DNA from: Synchiropus splendidus
Lineage: Eukaryota > Chordata > Actinopteri > Syngnathiformes > Callionymidae
Direction of reading: 5' to 3'
DNA length: 64,000 nt
Assembly: GCF_027744825.2 (NCBI RefSeq)
Contig: NC_071335.1
Coordinates: 29,626,501-29,690,500 of the forward strand
This document shows positions 37,285-48,170 of this stretch, one piece after another. How positions within the stretch are numbered: position 1 is the stretch's first letter; every line of letters begins with the position of its first letter. Position numbers and translations under genes: made by a program. Under the pieces are notes generated by a model that was given only the letters and a program-made list of their open reading frames with translations, made no database searches and had not been told where the DNA came from.

Positions 37285-38971
37285 CCTGTATCTTTATATT
37301 GCTAAACAAGAGATCCAATAACAGTTTTTATCAATGTTTTTTTTTTTTTTTTTATTGAAGAGGTGTATATGGCATTACAATATTGGTATTTTTTTTTTAC
37401 CATTTTGGCTATTCATAGGCAAGCAACCAAATTACACTTGACTGTTTGAATTGTCATCACTTGAACTGAGGATGACTTGAAACCCTGAGAACACACACTT
37501 CAAAGATGGCCACGAGGTTGTGTGAAATCTGTTGCTGTATAACGCAGTAAAAACATATTCATGTGCTTTTGTTAGAACAGTACAAACCATGACACACATA
37601 CACGCACCAAACCATCTCAGGAGAAATATGTGTTTTTGAGGAACTGTCTTCTTCTCTTCCTCTTATTCCAAAGATCCAAGCCTCACCCAAGCTGTGCAAG
37701 TTGTTACCACAGCACTACGGAGAGTTTGAAAGTTAAAAAGATGGTGTTTATTGTTTCTAAAAGAATATGAAAACACACAGACGTTTCCTGCCACTGCTGC
37801 GTGTTTGAAGTGTTGAAGCTAATCTTTATTTATCATTCAGTTGGGTTTTTTCGTCTTCACGTTGGAGAATACTCTAAAATGATTCCAACTCTGTTTGTGG
37901 GTTTGAGGATGAGAAAGAAATCAACAGCAATGTTCCAGCGCTCTCATCATCAGATCACTGCGGAACACTTAGGAGAGATCTTAACTATAGAAGGGAGAAT
38001 TGGGCTTGATGAACTACGCGGGTTTTCAGATGTGCAACAACAACAACAGGGAGTGGGGATTAGGATTATAAACCACTGACAGTTTATGGATCATAATATT
38101 GAATTTATCCAAGGATGCGGGGGGATTTGTTATTGGGAACACCATTAATTGTGTATCAGGATCATATTTTTCTTCATCACGTTGGCAAAAAAGGAATATT
38201 TTGAGGGGTCAAATGATTTTTTTTTTTTTTAAGATTTATTGTTCACAAAAAAAAAGGTGATTTTATTTATTTATTTTTGTCTGTCAGGAACTCAAAAAGC
38301 CTGGAATTCTGCTTGACTCTGCTATGTGCACACTGGACAGTGGCCTAGTTCTTCACACACCCAGTGTTCATGAATTGCTTCATCAATCCTTTTACCAATA
38401 GTAAAAACTTCCCTCGGACCAACGTTGACTTGTCTTGCTGGTATAGTTTTTGATAGCTTTGCATTCAGACCCAGATCTTACGCCTGGCTGCAGCATGAAT
38501 TGGAGCCTATGGTGGATCCTGGATTGCTCAGCCTCCGAAGATCAATATTTTTTTCATTTTCTGCCGACAGAAGTGACACGTGAATTTTACACTTCCACCA
38601 GATGCAAGGTTGCCGTGGCAGCTGGCGAATAGACCACCCGCCCGGTGAGTAAAAAAAAAAAAACAGGAAAACCATGGAAGAAAGACAGAACTATATGATA
38701 AAGAATATTCAGTATGTAATATATAGTTATGTATAGTATATTAACAAATGGGTGAGCCAAGAAGGCTGCGGTTTCGATGCCCAGACCACCTTCTTGCATG
38801 GAGTTTGCATGTACAAGACAAAGTGGTGGTTTATTGACAATGTATGTATGCATTAAAAAATATATGGTACAGTATATTTAGTACTATGGTTTGACAGCAA
38901 AACAAAACAGTGAGGAGACACTGACGTTCATCAGCGTCTTAGGTGTATTTTTTACAATTAATTTATTTAGT
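37285..38971. other. Non-coding sequence with poly-T tracts
   Basis: Poly-T runs at about 37336-37355 and 38216-38231. One 92-codon ORF at 37801-38079 ends in a short Gln run (CAACAACAACAACAG) and is not recognised. No host gene is supported. Confidence 0.4.
38762..38815 (+). mobile_element. SINE-like fragment
   Basis: AAGGCTGCGGTTTCGATGCC resembles a Pol III B box (GGTTCGANNCC with one extra T), followed by CTTGCATGGAGTTTGCATGT, a sequence very common in fish tRNA-related repeats. Only this core is visible; the A box and tail were not found. Confidence 0.45.
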
Positions 38972-39093
38972 TATTTCTGGACAATAGACAGCGCTGACAT
39001 ATAAGCCACGCCCACTGAATTTAAGACGAAAATAGATTTCTTACATACAAATGCCACAAAGGTCGAAAAGGTAGTGGTGCAGTGGTGCAGTCC
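38972..39093 (+). mobile_element. hAT-like element, left-end fragment (family of 668 and 55210)
   Basis: CATATAAGCCACGCCCACTG, AATTTAAGACGAAAATAGAT and GTGGTGCAGT parallel 55249-55330 (AATATAAGCCACACCCACTA, AATTTATGAAAGAAAATAGA, CTGCAGTGGTGCTG). Only the left end is present. Confidence 0.6.
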
Positions 39094-39331
39094 ACACCAC
39101 AGTAATGTCAGTGATTTATCTGGACTTAACTTCTGAGTTACTTTTGAAAAAGGGATCCAACAACGACGATTCTGCGATATTCAGAAGGCGCATCACATCA
39201 GACCCTCACGAAAAAAGCTTAAGTTAAATGGAGCACTGGGCAAACGTCCGGCCTCTAGCAGCAGTAGCTTAGACCGGCTGTGGTGGCAGAGCCATGGAGC
39301 ACTTGGAGGTATATTAAACACCTGTGATTTC

Positions 39332-40118
39332 CCAAAATGGTTTTGCCGTCATCCACTTCTTTTTATTTTAATGCACAACACTTCCACGTTTATATGTGTG
39401 AATAGTTGTTGTTGTTGTGTTGTTGTTATCCTCCTAGCCGGCACTTGTCTTGCGCATTATTGAGGGGAAAATATGGTACATTGGTAGTTATGATTCTGCG
39501 TTTCTTTTATCAAAGAAAAGTTTTCACTATTCAGTCAATATTAAACATTGAACAAATGTACCCCACCAAACTCCAAACACAAACAAAGTGCGGCCAAAGA
39601 GGCCACATACAGCCAAATAAGCCCCACATTTCAGCAGCTCAGCAACATGGAAGTTGTTGTTGTCTTTGTGCGCTTAAAAAAATATTTTTCCAAAATGGTT
39701 TTGCCATCATCCACTGCTTTTTATTTCAATGCACAACACATCCACGTTTATAGGCGTGAATAGTTGTTGTTGTGTTGTTGTTATCCTCCTAGCCGGCACT
39801 TGTCTTGCGCATTATTGTGGGAAAAATATGGTACATTGGTAGTTATGATTCTGCGTTTCTTTTATCAAAGAAGAGTTTTCAACGCAAAGTCTTTCACACT
39901 ATACAGTCAATATTAAACACTGAACAAATGTACCCCACCAAACACAAACAAAGTGCGGCCACATGCAGCCAAATAAGCCCCACATTTCGGCACCTCAGGA
40001 ACATGGAAGTTGTTGTTGTCTTTGTGCGCTTAAAAAGATATTTTCCAAAATGGTTTTGTCATCATCCACTTCTTTTTATTTCAGTGCTGAACACTCTCAT
40101 GTTTATAGGTGTGAATAG
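39332..40118 (+). repeat. Tandem repeat, period about 357 bp, 2.2 units
   Basis: Units begin with CCAAAATGGTTTTG at 39332, 39690 and 40045 (periods 358 and 355); the third stops after GTGAATAG at 40118. Each full unit contains TTGTTGTTATCCTCCTAGCC, GGCACTTGTCTTGCGCATTA, ATTCTGCGTTTCTTTTATCA, AACAAATGTACCCCACCAAA, CAGCCAAATAAGCCCCACAT and GGAAGTTGTTGTTGTCTTTG. The second unit has a few indels, including one that removes part of the AAACTCCAAACACAAAC stretch. The GTTGTTGTTATC...GTCTTG module is also found at 10081, 43180 and 59298. Confidence 0.9.
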
Positions 40119-41143
40119 ACTTTCCTGAACAGCCTCCATTTGACTCCAAAGCCTTCATCCAACCAAGCCACTTGTACCATGTTCAGCGAGTAACTGTCTA
40201 TTGTTACCTAGCAACAGACTCAACAGTGAATACATAGCTTGACGCTCATGGTTTAACTAACTATTTCAGATCACTAATTTCGAGCCTTACCAGTCAAATA
40301 TACGCCCAGATTTAATGTGTGATGTATCACAACTATCTACTTGCTATATATAGAGATGGCACCAGCAATTGACACCCTGGTGCTTTGCTCTCTTGCGGTG
40401 TGTTTGGGGACACACAGACACAGCGTGAGCTCACTGAAACAGTGAGAGTCAAATTCCAGTCTTCAAAGCTGAAGTTTAATAGTTGTAATCTATGGCTGAG
40501 CAAGACTTGTGTGGCACTGACTCATCGATATGGCCTTTCGAAGGGGGATGAACATCTGGATGTGAAAACATTTTGAAGGTTTTGACATTCATTTTTATGG
40601 CCTTGCTCCTGCGCTCTTCTTTGTGTGCCTCCTGAGTTTTAGGAGCAGTGTAACTCCTTCAAAAAATAAAAATAAAATAGCAGTATATGGTCAAATACAT
40701 TTTCGGTGCCACTTCAGTTTACAGAACAACTGCATATTGTTATGCGTATATGTAGCTCACTAGCCTGTAATGAATCATTGTAACTACTGACAGTGTCTTG
40801 TTACATGTCGCTATATTTCCCCTTGGAACGACTACAGAAAGTCCACACTAAGAAACACTGTAATTACAGATTATTACCAGTGACTAAGCAAGTAATGAGT
40901 GAATTAATGGTTAATATGTGCCAACCATTTTTTTATTTGACACTGGATTAAAGAAAAATACACAGTGGAGTAGAAATGAGCAGCTTGGTGGATAGACTGT
41001 CGAGTCCAGACGGACCATTTGAAATGTTATTGACGGACTAGTTCACGTTTTCGTTGTTACATTAATGCAGATTCCAGAGAACAACTGTCAAACATAACCA
41101 TGTTTTTTCTGTTATGGTGTTTTTCACTCTCTATTTGGACCAC
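40119..41143. other. Unique non-coding sequence
   Basis: No recognised gene or shared repeat. Confidence 0.45.
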
Positions 41144-41973
41144 CATCCATGCATCCATTCATCCTCATCCGCTTAGCCGTTGCCGGATCACAGGGGCAGC
41201 AGCTTCAGAATGCCAAACGCCCTTCCGCCGGGCAACTTCCACCAGCTCCAACTGGGGGATCTGAGACGCTCCCAGGCCAGTGAAGAGATATAATCCCTCC
41301 ACCTGGTCCTGGGTGGACTCCGTGGTCTCCTCCCAGCTGGCCATGTCTGAAACACCTCCACAGGGAGGCGTCCAGGGAGCATCCTCATGAGATGCCCGAA
41401 CCACCTCAACTGACTCCTCTTAATGAGGAGATTCAGCGGCACTACTCAGAGTCTCTCCCGGGTGACAGAACTCCTCACCCTCTCTCTAAGGGAGACGCCC
41501 GCCACCCATCGTGGAAAGCTCAAGTCAGCCGCTGGTATCCGGGATCTCATTCTTTCTGTGATAACCCACAGCTCATGACAGGGTCGGGGCGAAGATTGAT
41601 CGGAAAATAGAGAGCTTTGCCTTTTGACTCAGCTCCCTCGTACACACAACAGTGCGGTTGAGCAACTGCAATAACACCCCTGCTGCGCCAATTCGCCGAC
41701 CAATCTCCAACTCCCTTACGCCCTTACTTGAGAACAAGACCCCACTTAAACTTCTCCACTTCCTTACCCGGAGAGAGCAATCCACCCTTCTCCGTTTGAG
41801 AACCACGGTCTCAGACTTCGAAGTCGTGATCCTCATCCCATCCGCTTCACACTCGCAAGAGTTGAAGGTCGCGCCGTGATGAAGCCTTGAGAACCAAATA
41901 GCAGTGACTGAGTCCTCAGGACACCAAACCACAAACCTTCCCCACCAGATCTGCGCCTTGAAATCCTGTCCAT
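41144..41973 (-). pseudogene. LINE reverse-transcriptase relic, 3' third plus 3' end
   Basis: Reading the minus strand from 41973: MDRISRRRSGGEGLWFGVLR then TQSLLF (the FADD box is lost here), CECEADGMRITTSKSETVVL, KRRRVDCSLRV, RRIGAAGVLLQLLNRTVVCT, RELSQKAKLSIFRSIFAPTL, HELWVITERMRS, RSQLRWFGHLMRMLPGRLP, GRRPRSPPRTRWRDYISSLA, WERL. The frame shifts at least three times, for example between VRKWRS and GVLF. The 3' end GCGGATGAGGATGAATGGAT (complement of 41144-41180) is a typical short-repeat LINE tail. Same family as 24776-24969; inactive, 5'-truncated. Confidence 0.88.
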
Positions 41974-42790
41974 GTGAACCAAAAACATGCAGTAGAAATG
42001 AGTGTAAAGTTGAGTGATTCATCAGGATCCATTGGCAACAGCGTCCACAGATTCAATGTGAGGCTCCTTTCCATTTCAACCTGCTGTGGGACATTTACTG
42101 TTGCGAATGACTATGTGACTAACATGCATTTTAATGGGCTCTTGCAGTATCAGAACCGCAGGTGCTGGTGCCTTTCAAGAGCAGCTGATAACTGATGCGT
42201 AACACATTGAACCAAAACACATGGATCTTTTGCCTGGGGACGAGTTGATCATTTTTGATTGCAACACTGCATTCTACGAGCACAGTGACTGAATATAAAC
42301 TGAGGGTGAGTGGCTGAAGGTCCTCACATCCCACACAATCACAAAAGTATGAGTTGCTCATTAGTTTTTGCATAATTGTTTTTCTATTTATGCACGACAG
42401 CATTTTTTTTTCACTCTAAATTAGCGTGGGGCTCTTTGACCCCAATTCCAGCAGGTATTTTGAAGGTTTATCTATTTTTATTTTTTTGTCAGTTATCCAT
42501 TCGGCCACATTACTTTGCTCCTCATTGCACTTCAGTATGCGCATCTGCTATGAGCCTCACATCAGCCTTGTCTCATCTCCTGCGGTGGGAGGCAGCAACA
42601 GTGGCTTTTATTGCAACTATACAGTCCAGTGACTTTTCTCATTATCCTCCACTCACTTTTGCATGATGTCACGTTTTTCTCAACAGCTTTTTGAGAAAGC
42701 ATTCGGTCATTAATGTAAATTTGGTTTCCGACAGCCACTCAAGAACTGAGCACCTCAGCATGAGAGAATCACTTTGATATATTTATATTA
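41974..42790. other. Unique non-coding sequence
   Basis: No gene or shared repeat is recognised. Confidence 0.45.
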
Positions 42791-43260
42791 GGGGTGGGAT
42801 TCGATGAAAAAAATAATATAATAATTACAGAATTTCAATTCATCGTATAAGAATATTTGCCACAAGAAGACACATTTTTCAATTTGGATGAATTTGGTAT
42901 ATTACTGATGGACCCGTACATACATTTAAACAACAGCATATAGTTTATTTTGCATCAGTTTGACAATGCCGCAATAAATCACGATGGTGTCTATATTCAA
43001 GTTTTTATATCACTTTATTTAAACTAAAGCTCTTTTGAAAATGTTTGCATAACAATTTCAATGTTATGAGAATTTCAAGTCCATTCAGAGTAGTGGAAAC
43101 CCTGGCCATTGTGTAGTGGAAAACATCCCTGAACAAAAGCAAACCGATGCTTTTGTTTGCTTTTGTTCAGGGATTCCTCCATGTTTGTTGTTGTTGTTAT
43201 CATCCTAGCTGCCACGTGTCTTGTGCATCACTACATTAGTAACACAAAAAACAAAAACTA
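42791..43260 (+). mobile_element. Composite dispersed repeat with internal 18-bp hairpin
   Basis: Starts with AGGGGTGGGATTCGATG, a common beginning of fish hAT-type non-autonomous elements. Its right half matches 9928-10123 in order. It contains a perfect 18-bp inverted repeat, CCCTGAACAAAAGCAAAC (43127-43144) with its reverse complement at 43155-43172 and a 10-nt loop. It closes with the GTTGTTGTTATCATCC...CACGTGTCTTGTG module. Limits and class are inferred; no transposase or TSD is seen. Confidence 0.5.
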
Positions 43261-43325
43261 ACAAAAAAACACTCAATAAAATAAACTGTGAAACAATTTG
43301 CTTGGGGCTCGTGATAGGAAGATAA

Positions 43326-43473
43326 AGTTTCATGAAACAGTTTCCTAACTTTCAGAGGCCACTAGATGGCGCTCTAGGTTTCCTTGAATTAGTTGTTTAA
43401 GTTTGAACATTTTACAGCAGACAGTGCCATCTGGTGGCCACTGAACATCAGGACACTGTTGCGTGAAACTTTT
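43326..43473 (+). mobile_element. Short palindromic element, 148 bp
   Basis: Left arm AAGTTTCATGAAACAGTTTC, CTAACTTTCAGAGGCCACTA, GATGGCGC; the reverse complement of the right arm is AAGTTTCACGCAACAGTGTC, CTGATGTTCAGTGGCCACCA, GATGGCAC. The inverted repeats thus span about 48 bases each and leave a short centre. A decayed relative lies at 63010-63220. No coding capacity. Confidence 0.7.
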
Positions 43474-45574
43474 TTTTTTTTTTTTCTATGAGAATATGTT
43501 ACTTTATTCATATTGGCTGTAATAACATGACCTGACGTTGGTCTCAGTGGCCTTGCAAGCTTATTATTTGAGAGCATTTGTAGTGTACAAATCGTGTCAA
43601 TAGTTAACGTATGGAAATGAAGTCGCCCACTGTATGGATCAGATAAACAACTTCATCCCTATTTATGTATATTCACATCACACAATAATCACTCTCATCC
43701 TGATGAAGCAATTAACCGAAACAAAGATAAGCCACGAAGAAACGTCTGAGTCGCCTTTGATGTTTTCACACTTCGCAGTCAGCCAATGACACCGGCGTTG
43801 AGCTGCGATATACAAGCTCTCTAACAACATAGAGATGCTCAAACACCAAGAGAAACATGACGAAATTGAGAGAAGAAGAAGAAAAAAAGAAAAACTGGAT
43901 AAACACACAGACACGTCCTGTCGGTGTCTGGGGCTGTTGGAATGAGTCGAGATTATCAGTAGACAAAGCAGAGAGAGACGAGAGCTTGTACTTCAAAGCT
44001 TGTTTGCTCGATAGTGATCTGAGCTTGTGGCTGCATGCATGTGAATGTGCTGCCGTCTCAACAGGACTCCATGATAATGGTGTGCACGTGGGTGACATGT
44101 TTTTGTCTAATGGTTTGCATTTGTCCTAATATTGTTTGGTGGTTCCTTCTTAAGATTTCTTCCCATCCGTTCATTGTTACATCGCTCTCTGTAGAAATCA
44201 TATACCATTATAATTGTTGCCTTATTTTTCTCACTTGGGGGCAGGGAATGGCTTCATTTTACAGTCTGACACACCTGTCATGTTACCTTCACCTTCAAAC
44301 AGAAGTTTATTATTCGCACAATGGGAAAATTTGGCATCGTTCCTTCCATTCCAAATGTGAAGGTCTCTAGTTCAGTGACTGGGATGGAGCAGGATTCAAA
44401 CAACCCCGGATTTTTGGTCGCCCCCAAGACGACTGCCAGATACTAAGTCAATCCTTTTTGAATCAACAGCTCGATCTACTAGTCTACTAGTAGCATAGGT
44501 ACCAGTCTACTAAGGTACTAGGTCAAAAGACTCAAGTAAATCCAGAAAATATGTGTCATGAAAGCTTTAAATCTGTCATGAATTGGGCATTTGCAATAGG
44601 AATGGTGGCTAGTCTTCCAAATCCAGCTCAGGTTCCTGTCTCAGGAAGAATCAGTGTTGTTTACTGTAGGAAGATCGACCTTTAAGAACAACTTTTTAAA
44701 GGTCATGGGTCGATCACTCATGCTCGGTCACTTAAAAAGTAGCATGCCCGCTCGACAACCAATCTATTTTAAGAAGGTATCTCAGCTCCCTGCTGAAGTT
44801 TATGTGTACCCTTTCCTTTCTGGCCATATAGACGCTCACTTTTTTTAACGTTATGATTTAAATACTTAATTCCCTCCGCTCCTTCGCAGACTATATTATG
44901 GTGTTGGACTTCTCTCTCCACGCCTGATTGTCAAATAACTCACTGTAACAACAGTCGGCAATGTTTTAAACTCACTGGCCCGAGTGGAAACACAATTTGT
45001 TTCCTGTCCAGTGCACCCTGGAAAACAGGTCTCACCACTGATAAAGAATTGCTCCATGCCCATATTTTGGTGTATTAAGGCCAAATTTCACAAAGCCAAT
45101 ATAGCCACTTCTGTCGTCGCACCAAGAATCAGTTTTCCCTCATCCCTAGTTTTGCAGGCGTCCACACCCCCTGTCTCCGTAGCATACTACTACTTGTCGC
45201 CCTTTTATGAGCTTTCTCCTTCCTCTTACATCCGAAATCCCTATTGATATACAAATTCAAGCCCGAAATGACACGACAATTTTTCCACCAACATGAATAA
45301 AAAAACCTTTCCTTCATCTCACAAATCCTCCAAAAGAACTACCATTCCACTCCACTCCTACAGAAAGCTAAACGATTTCGGACGGAGGTCAGGGTTAGGA
45401 TTTGCCATGGGGCAGCGCTCCTTTTGCTCTCCAGCCCATGATATGGCTCCTGGTATATACAGCACCTCAAATGACTGTGTGTTTCAGTTGTAATGTCTTC
45501 TACAGCTCTGTCAGTAAGGTGGAGAGCCACATTGAAACCTGTGCACCGTGGACGGCTCACTCAATCTCAACATA
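43474..45574. other. Unique non-coding sequence
   Basis: Short unrecognised ORFs on both strands, a poly-T near 43471-43485, and nothing that supports a gene. Confidence 0.45.
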
Positions 45575-46227
45575 CAGTGGTACCTCAGTTCTCGACCACA
45601 ATCTGTTCCAGAAGGCATAATGCGTTCCAAGCGTTAAAGTAGGCTTTTGTAGGAGTGAATGTAGAGTGTCTGCTGCAGGTGGCTGTTCCTCTATGTGTGT
45701 GGCCGCTGCATGTGGGAGGGGTTGCCGAGTGAGTGACGTCTCTCCAGAAGTGAAGAGGTGCCCGGTGCGTGTCCAGCTCTGAATGTGCGCTTCTGTGCAG
45801 TTTGGCTGTGACAAAGTCATAAACCAAGTCACGCTCTGTCCCAGACTCGCCTCATCCCTGTCCCAGCTCCAGCCCACAACAGGACATCAAACCCTGGAGT
45901 GGTGTGGAGAGCGAGCACCTCCCCTGTGACACTCTACCACGGTCCAGTGTGGAGACAGGAAAGGTTTTACACCTCAATATGAAGAAAAAACAGTCAGTAA
46001 ATGTAGCTAACGGGACACGTCTGCATACAGAAGCTGCGTTATACACAATAACAAAGCGCGTCACGGGTCAGCTGATCGGTCCGCCCACGTTGTGTTTTTT
46101 CCGGCTTTTTCGGGAGCGTTCGAGTTCTGGATTTTCGTTCGAAATCAGAAGCAAAAAAATCTTGAAATTGTTGTTTGAACTCCAATTTGTTTGAAGTCCA
46201 GGACGTTCAAAAACCGAGGTACCACTG
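45575..46227 (-). mobile_element. pogo/Tigger-like MITE, copy 4 (653 bp)
   Basis: TA at 45573-45574 and 46228-46229; ends CAGTGGTACCTCAGTT and AACCGAGGTACCACTG. A deletion of about 60 bases just inside the 45575 end joins GTTCCAGAAGG directly to CATAATGCGTTCCAAGCG, removing the subterminal segment with the TTTTTCCCATTACAATGAA block. The rest is close to copies 1 and 7. Confidence 0.88.
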
Positions 46228-46229
46228 TA

Positions 46230-47608
46230 CAACATAAAGGTCACTTGAACATAGTCGCCGCTTAATGCCTTGGGAATGTGAGTTTGTTGGTGACATCGTA
46301 AATGCATTTGATTCCAGACTCTCAGTTCTCTTCCTCCACCTAACCTTTGATACAATCTCACACCCCATTCTCTCTCTTACCTCAGTTCATCCATCAAGAA
46401 CACCTCCTGTAAATTTACTACATGTGCACCCCAAGGCTGTGTCTGTGCCCCCCACCTCTTCATCATCTACCCCTCTTACTTGGTGATTTCTTCTGTATAT
46501 TGAATCTACAACCTTCACAACCTCACATATTCTTATTCTCATACCCAGCTTGCCTCACACCGTAAAATGAAGACCAATAAAACTGGATTTCCTATGGTCA
46601 AGACAGTCTCTCTCTCACTGTCAATGGAAGTCCCTCACCCTCAGGTTGAGAGTCACATCATCCCTCATAACTTGTTGTAATTCCAGCTCAAAAATGTAAA
46701 CCAGCTTCACTCCACCCAACACCACCCGCATTGCCTCTATTTTTCTTCCTAATCCCATTCAAAATATGAATACAACTAGGAAAACCTCTGTACAAGGGAT
46801 GAACATCCTGCTAAACAAGTCCACGGATGAGTCTGTGATGTAAGAGCCGTTCAAGACCATATTCCAGTGCTTTCAGTCAAAAGCAGAATAAGAACATTAT
46901 ATCACTGGATTTCATGAAATCCACCCCGAAAGAAGAATGAGTTGAGGATTATCGGAAAACAACTGTTTCATCATGAGCTTTTAAGAACAGATGCTAAACT
47001 GTTTCAGGTTCAGGTTTCATAACACACTCACCTGTTCCAGAGGTCTATTTTGTGGTTTGAGTTAGTCATCGATAAAGTAAGCTCGAGAGTAAGTATTGTA
47101 TAAGTGAGCCTTAAACCCAATTCTGTCAAGCACTTCTTCATAGCAAGGCTAGTTGTGATGCATCATTCTTTGCCACACATGGAAGCTCCAGAGTAACTTA
47201 GTTTAGCCCGACCATTTTCTTTTGAGCTGAAGAAAACAATGCCAAAGTGCTTTACACATTGTGCATATTTTTGTGTAGGCTTTTGTTAAACAAATGAGGA
47301 TGTTGATGTTCCTCTCTATAGCAATGCTCATTAAGTTTGCGTATGTAAAAGTCCGGCTAGCTAATTGTCCCATATGTGCTCGTGAATTAGTAGATTCAAA
47401 GGGAGGTAGATCTCTTTTGTTGTTCTCTCAACATATCTGGAACTGAGACAGATCTGTTGAGGACACATGCCTTTACATGACTAAGGACACGCACGTCTAA
47501 AAAAGTCAAATGGATAAAGAATGGTGGTGTATGGTGTTTGATATTACGCAGCAGGTGAGAGTTGTTCCAAATGTTGGCTGTGTTTAAATTGCTGAAGAAC
47601 CTCATATA
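46230..47608. other. Unique non-coding sequence
   Basis: No recognised gene or shared repeat. Confidence 0.45.
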
Positions 47609-48170
47609 TTCATGTTTTTCTTGTGCTTTTATTTTTTTTAGTTTTATTTTTGTTGCTGTCGCTGATTTCTACACCTGAGTTCCAGTCTGCGCTGCCAGAT
47701 GATTGATCCTCGTCCTCCGGTGAAGTCCTCCTCGAAATTAGCTCTTTGAAATGTGTCTCTTGTGTGTGCCGTTTCTGCCGCTTCCTTGTTTATTCGTCTA
47801 GTTTGCTCCCTGCCTTTTATAGCCGTGTTGTGCGCTCTGCGAGAGTTTTTCTTATTCGTGTCTTGTTTTCTCTTGTTGGCTTTTTCTTCCTCATGTGTGT
47901 GTGTGTGTTTGAGTGTTCCACCACGAGCGTTTGTTGTTGTTTGGGCCTTGTGTGTGTATCTGAGTTCGGTTTTGGTTGGCTGATATTAATTCGCCTCTCT
48001 TCTGTTTTCAGGTGTTTCCCCGTCCTTGAGTGCTTCCCTCACTCTGCGTTTTGGATAGCGATGTCTTTAGATCTTCGTTTCCTGTCTGAGCCCTGTTATT
48101 TTGTTTATTGTATATTAAAGCTTGTTAAAACTAACCTCGTCTGCGTCGAGTCTTCTGTACAAGTTACAAC
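47609..48170 (+). repeat. Candidate LTR-like dispersed repeat
   Basis: Begins near CTTGTGCTTTTATTTTTTTT, is strongly T/C-rich, and ends with ATTAAA (48114-48119) followed by GCTTGTTAAAACTAACCTCG and TCTGCGTCGAGTC. Layout mirrors 20960-21545. Similar sequences with a terminal ATTAAA/AATAAA are common LTR-like repeats in fish. The 142-codon ORF inside (47746-48174) is hydrophobic and Cys/Val/Leu/Phe-rich because of the T-rich composition; it does not look like a real protein. Confidence 0.4.

Noticed and set aside
36913..37305. 130-codon ORF (start MGWSWDRDEASLG) recurring in many places
   Set aside because: It lies inside the MITE family, overlaps open frames on both strands and shows no transposase motif. 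Treated as a shadow of the repeat, not as a gene family.
37801..38079. 92-codon ORF ending in a Gln run
   Set aside because: No known family recognised, no splice or codon evidence; could be a decayed pseudogene but nothing supports it.
44395..44470. tRNA-like stretch (reverse complement has GGTTGTTTGAATCC)
   Set aside because: The T-arm-like motif is broken by an insertion and no cloverleaf could be drawn.
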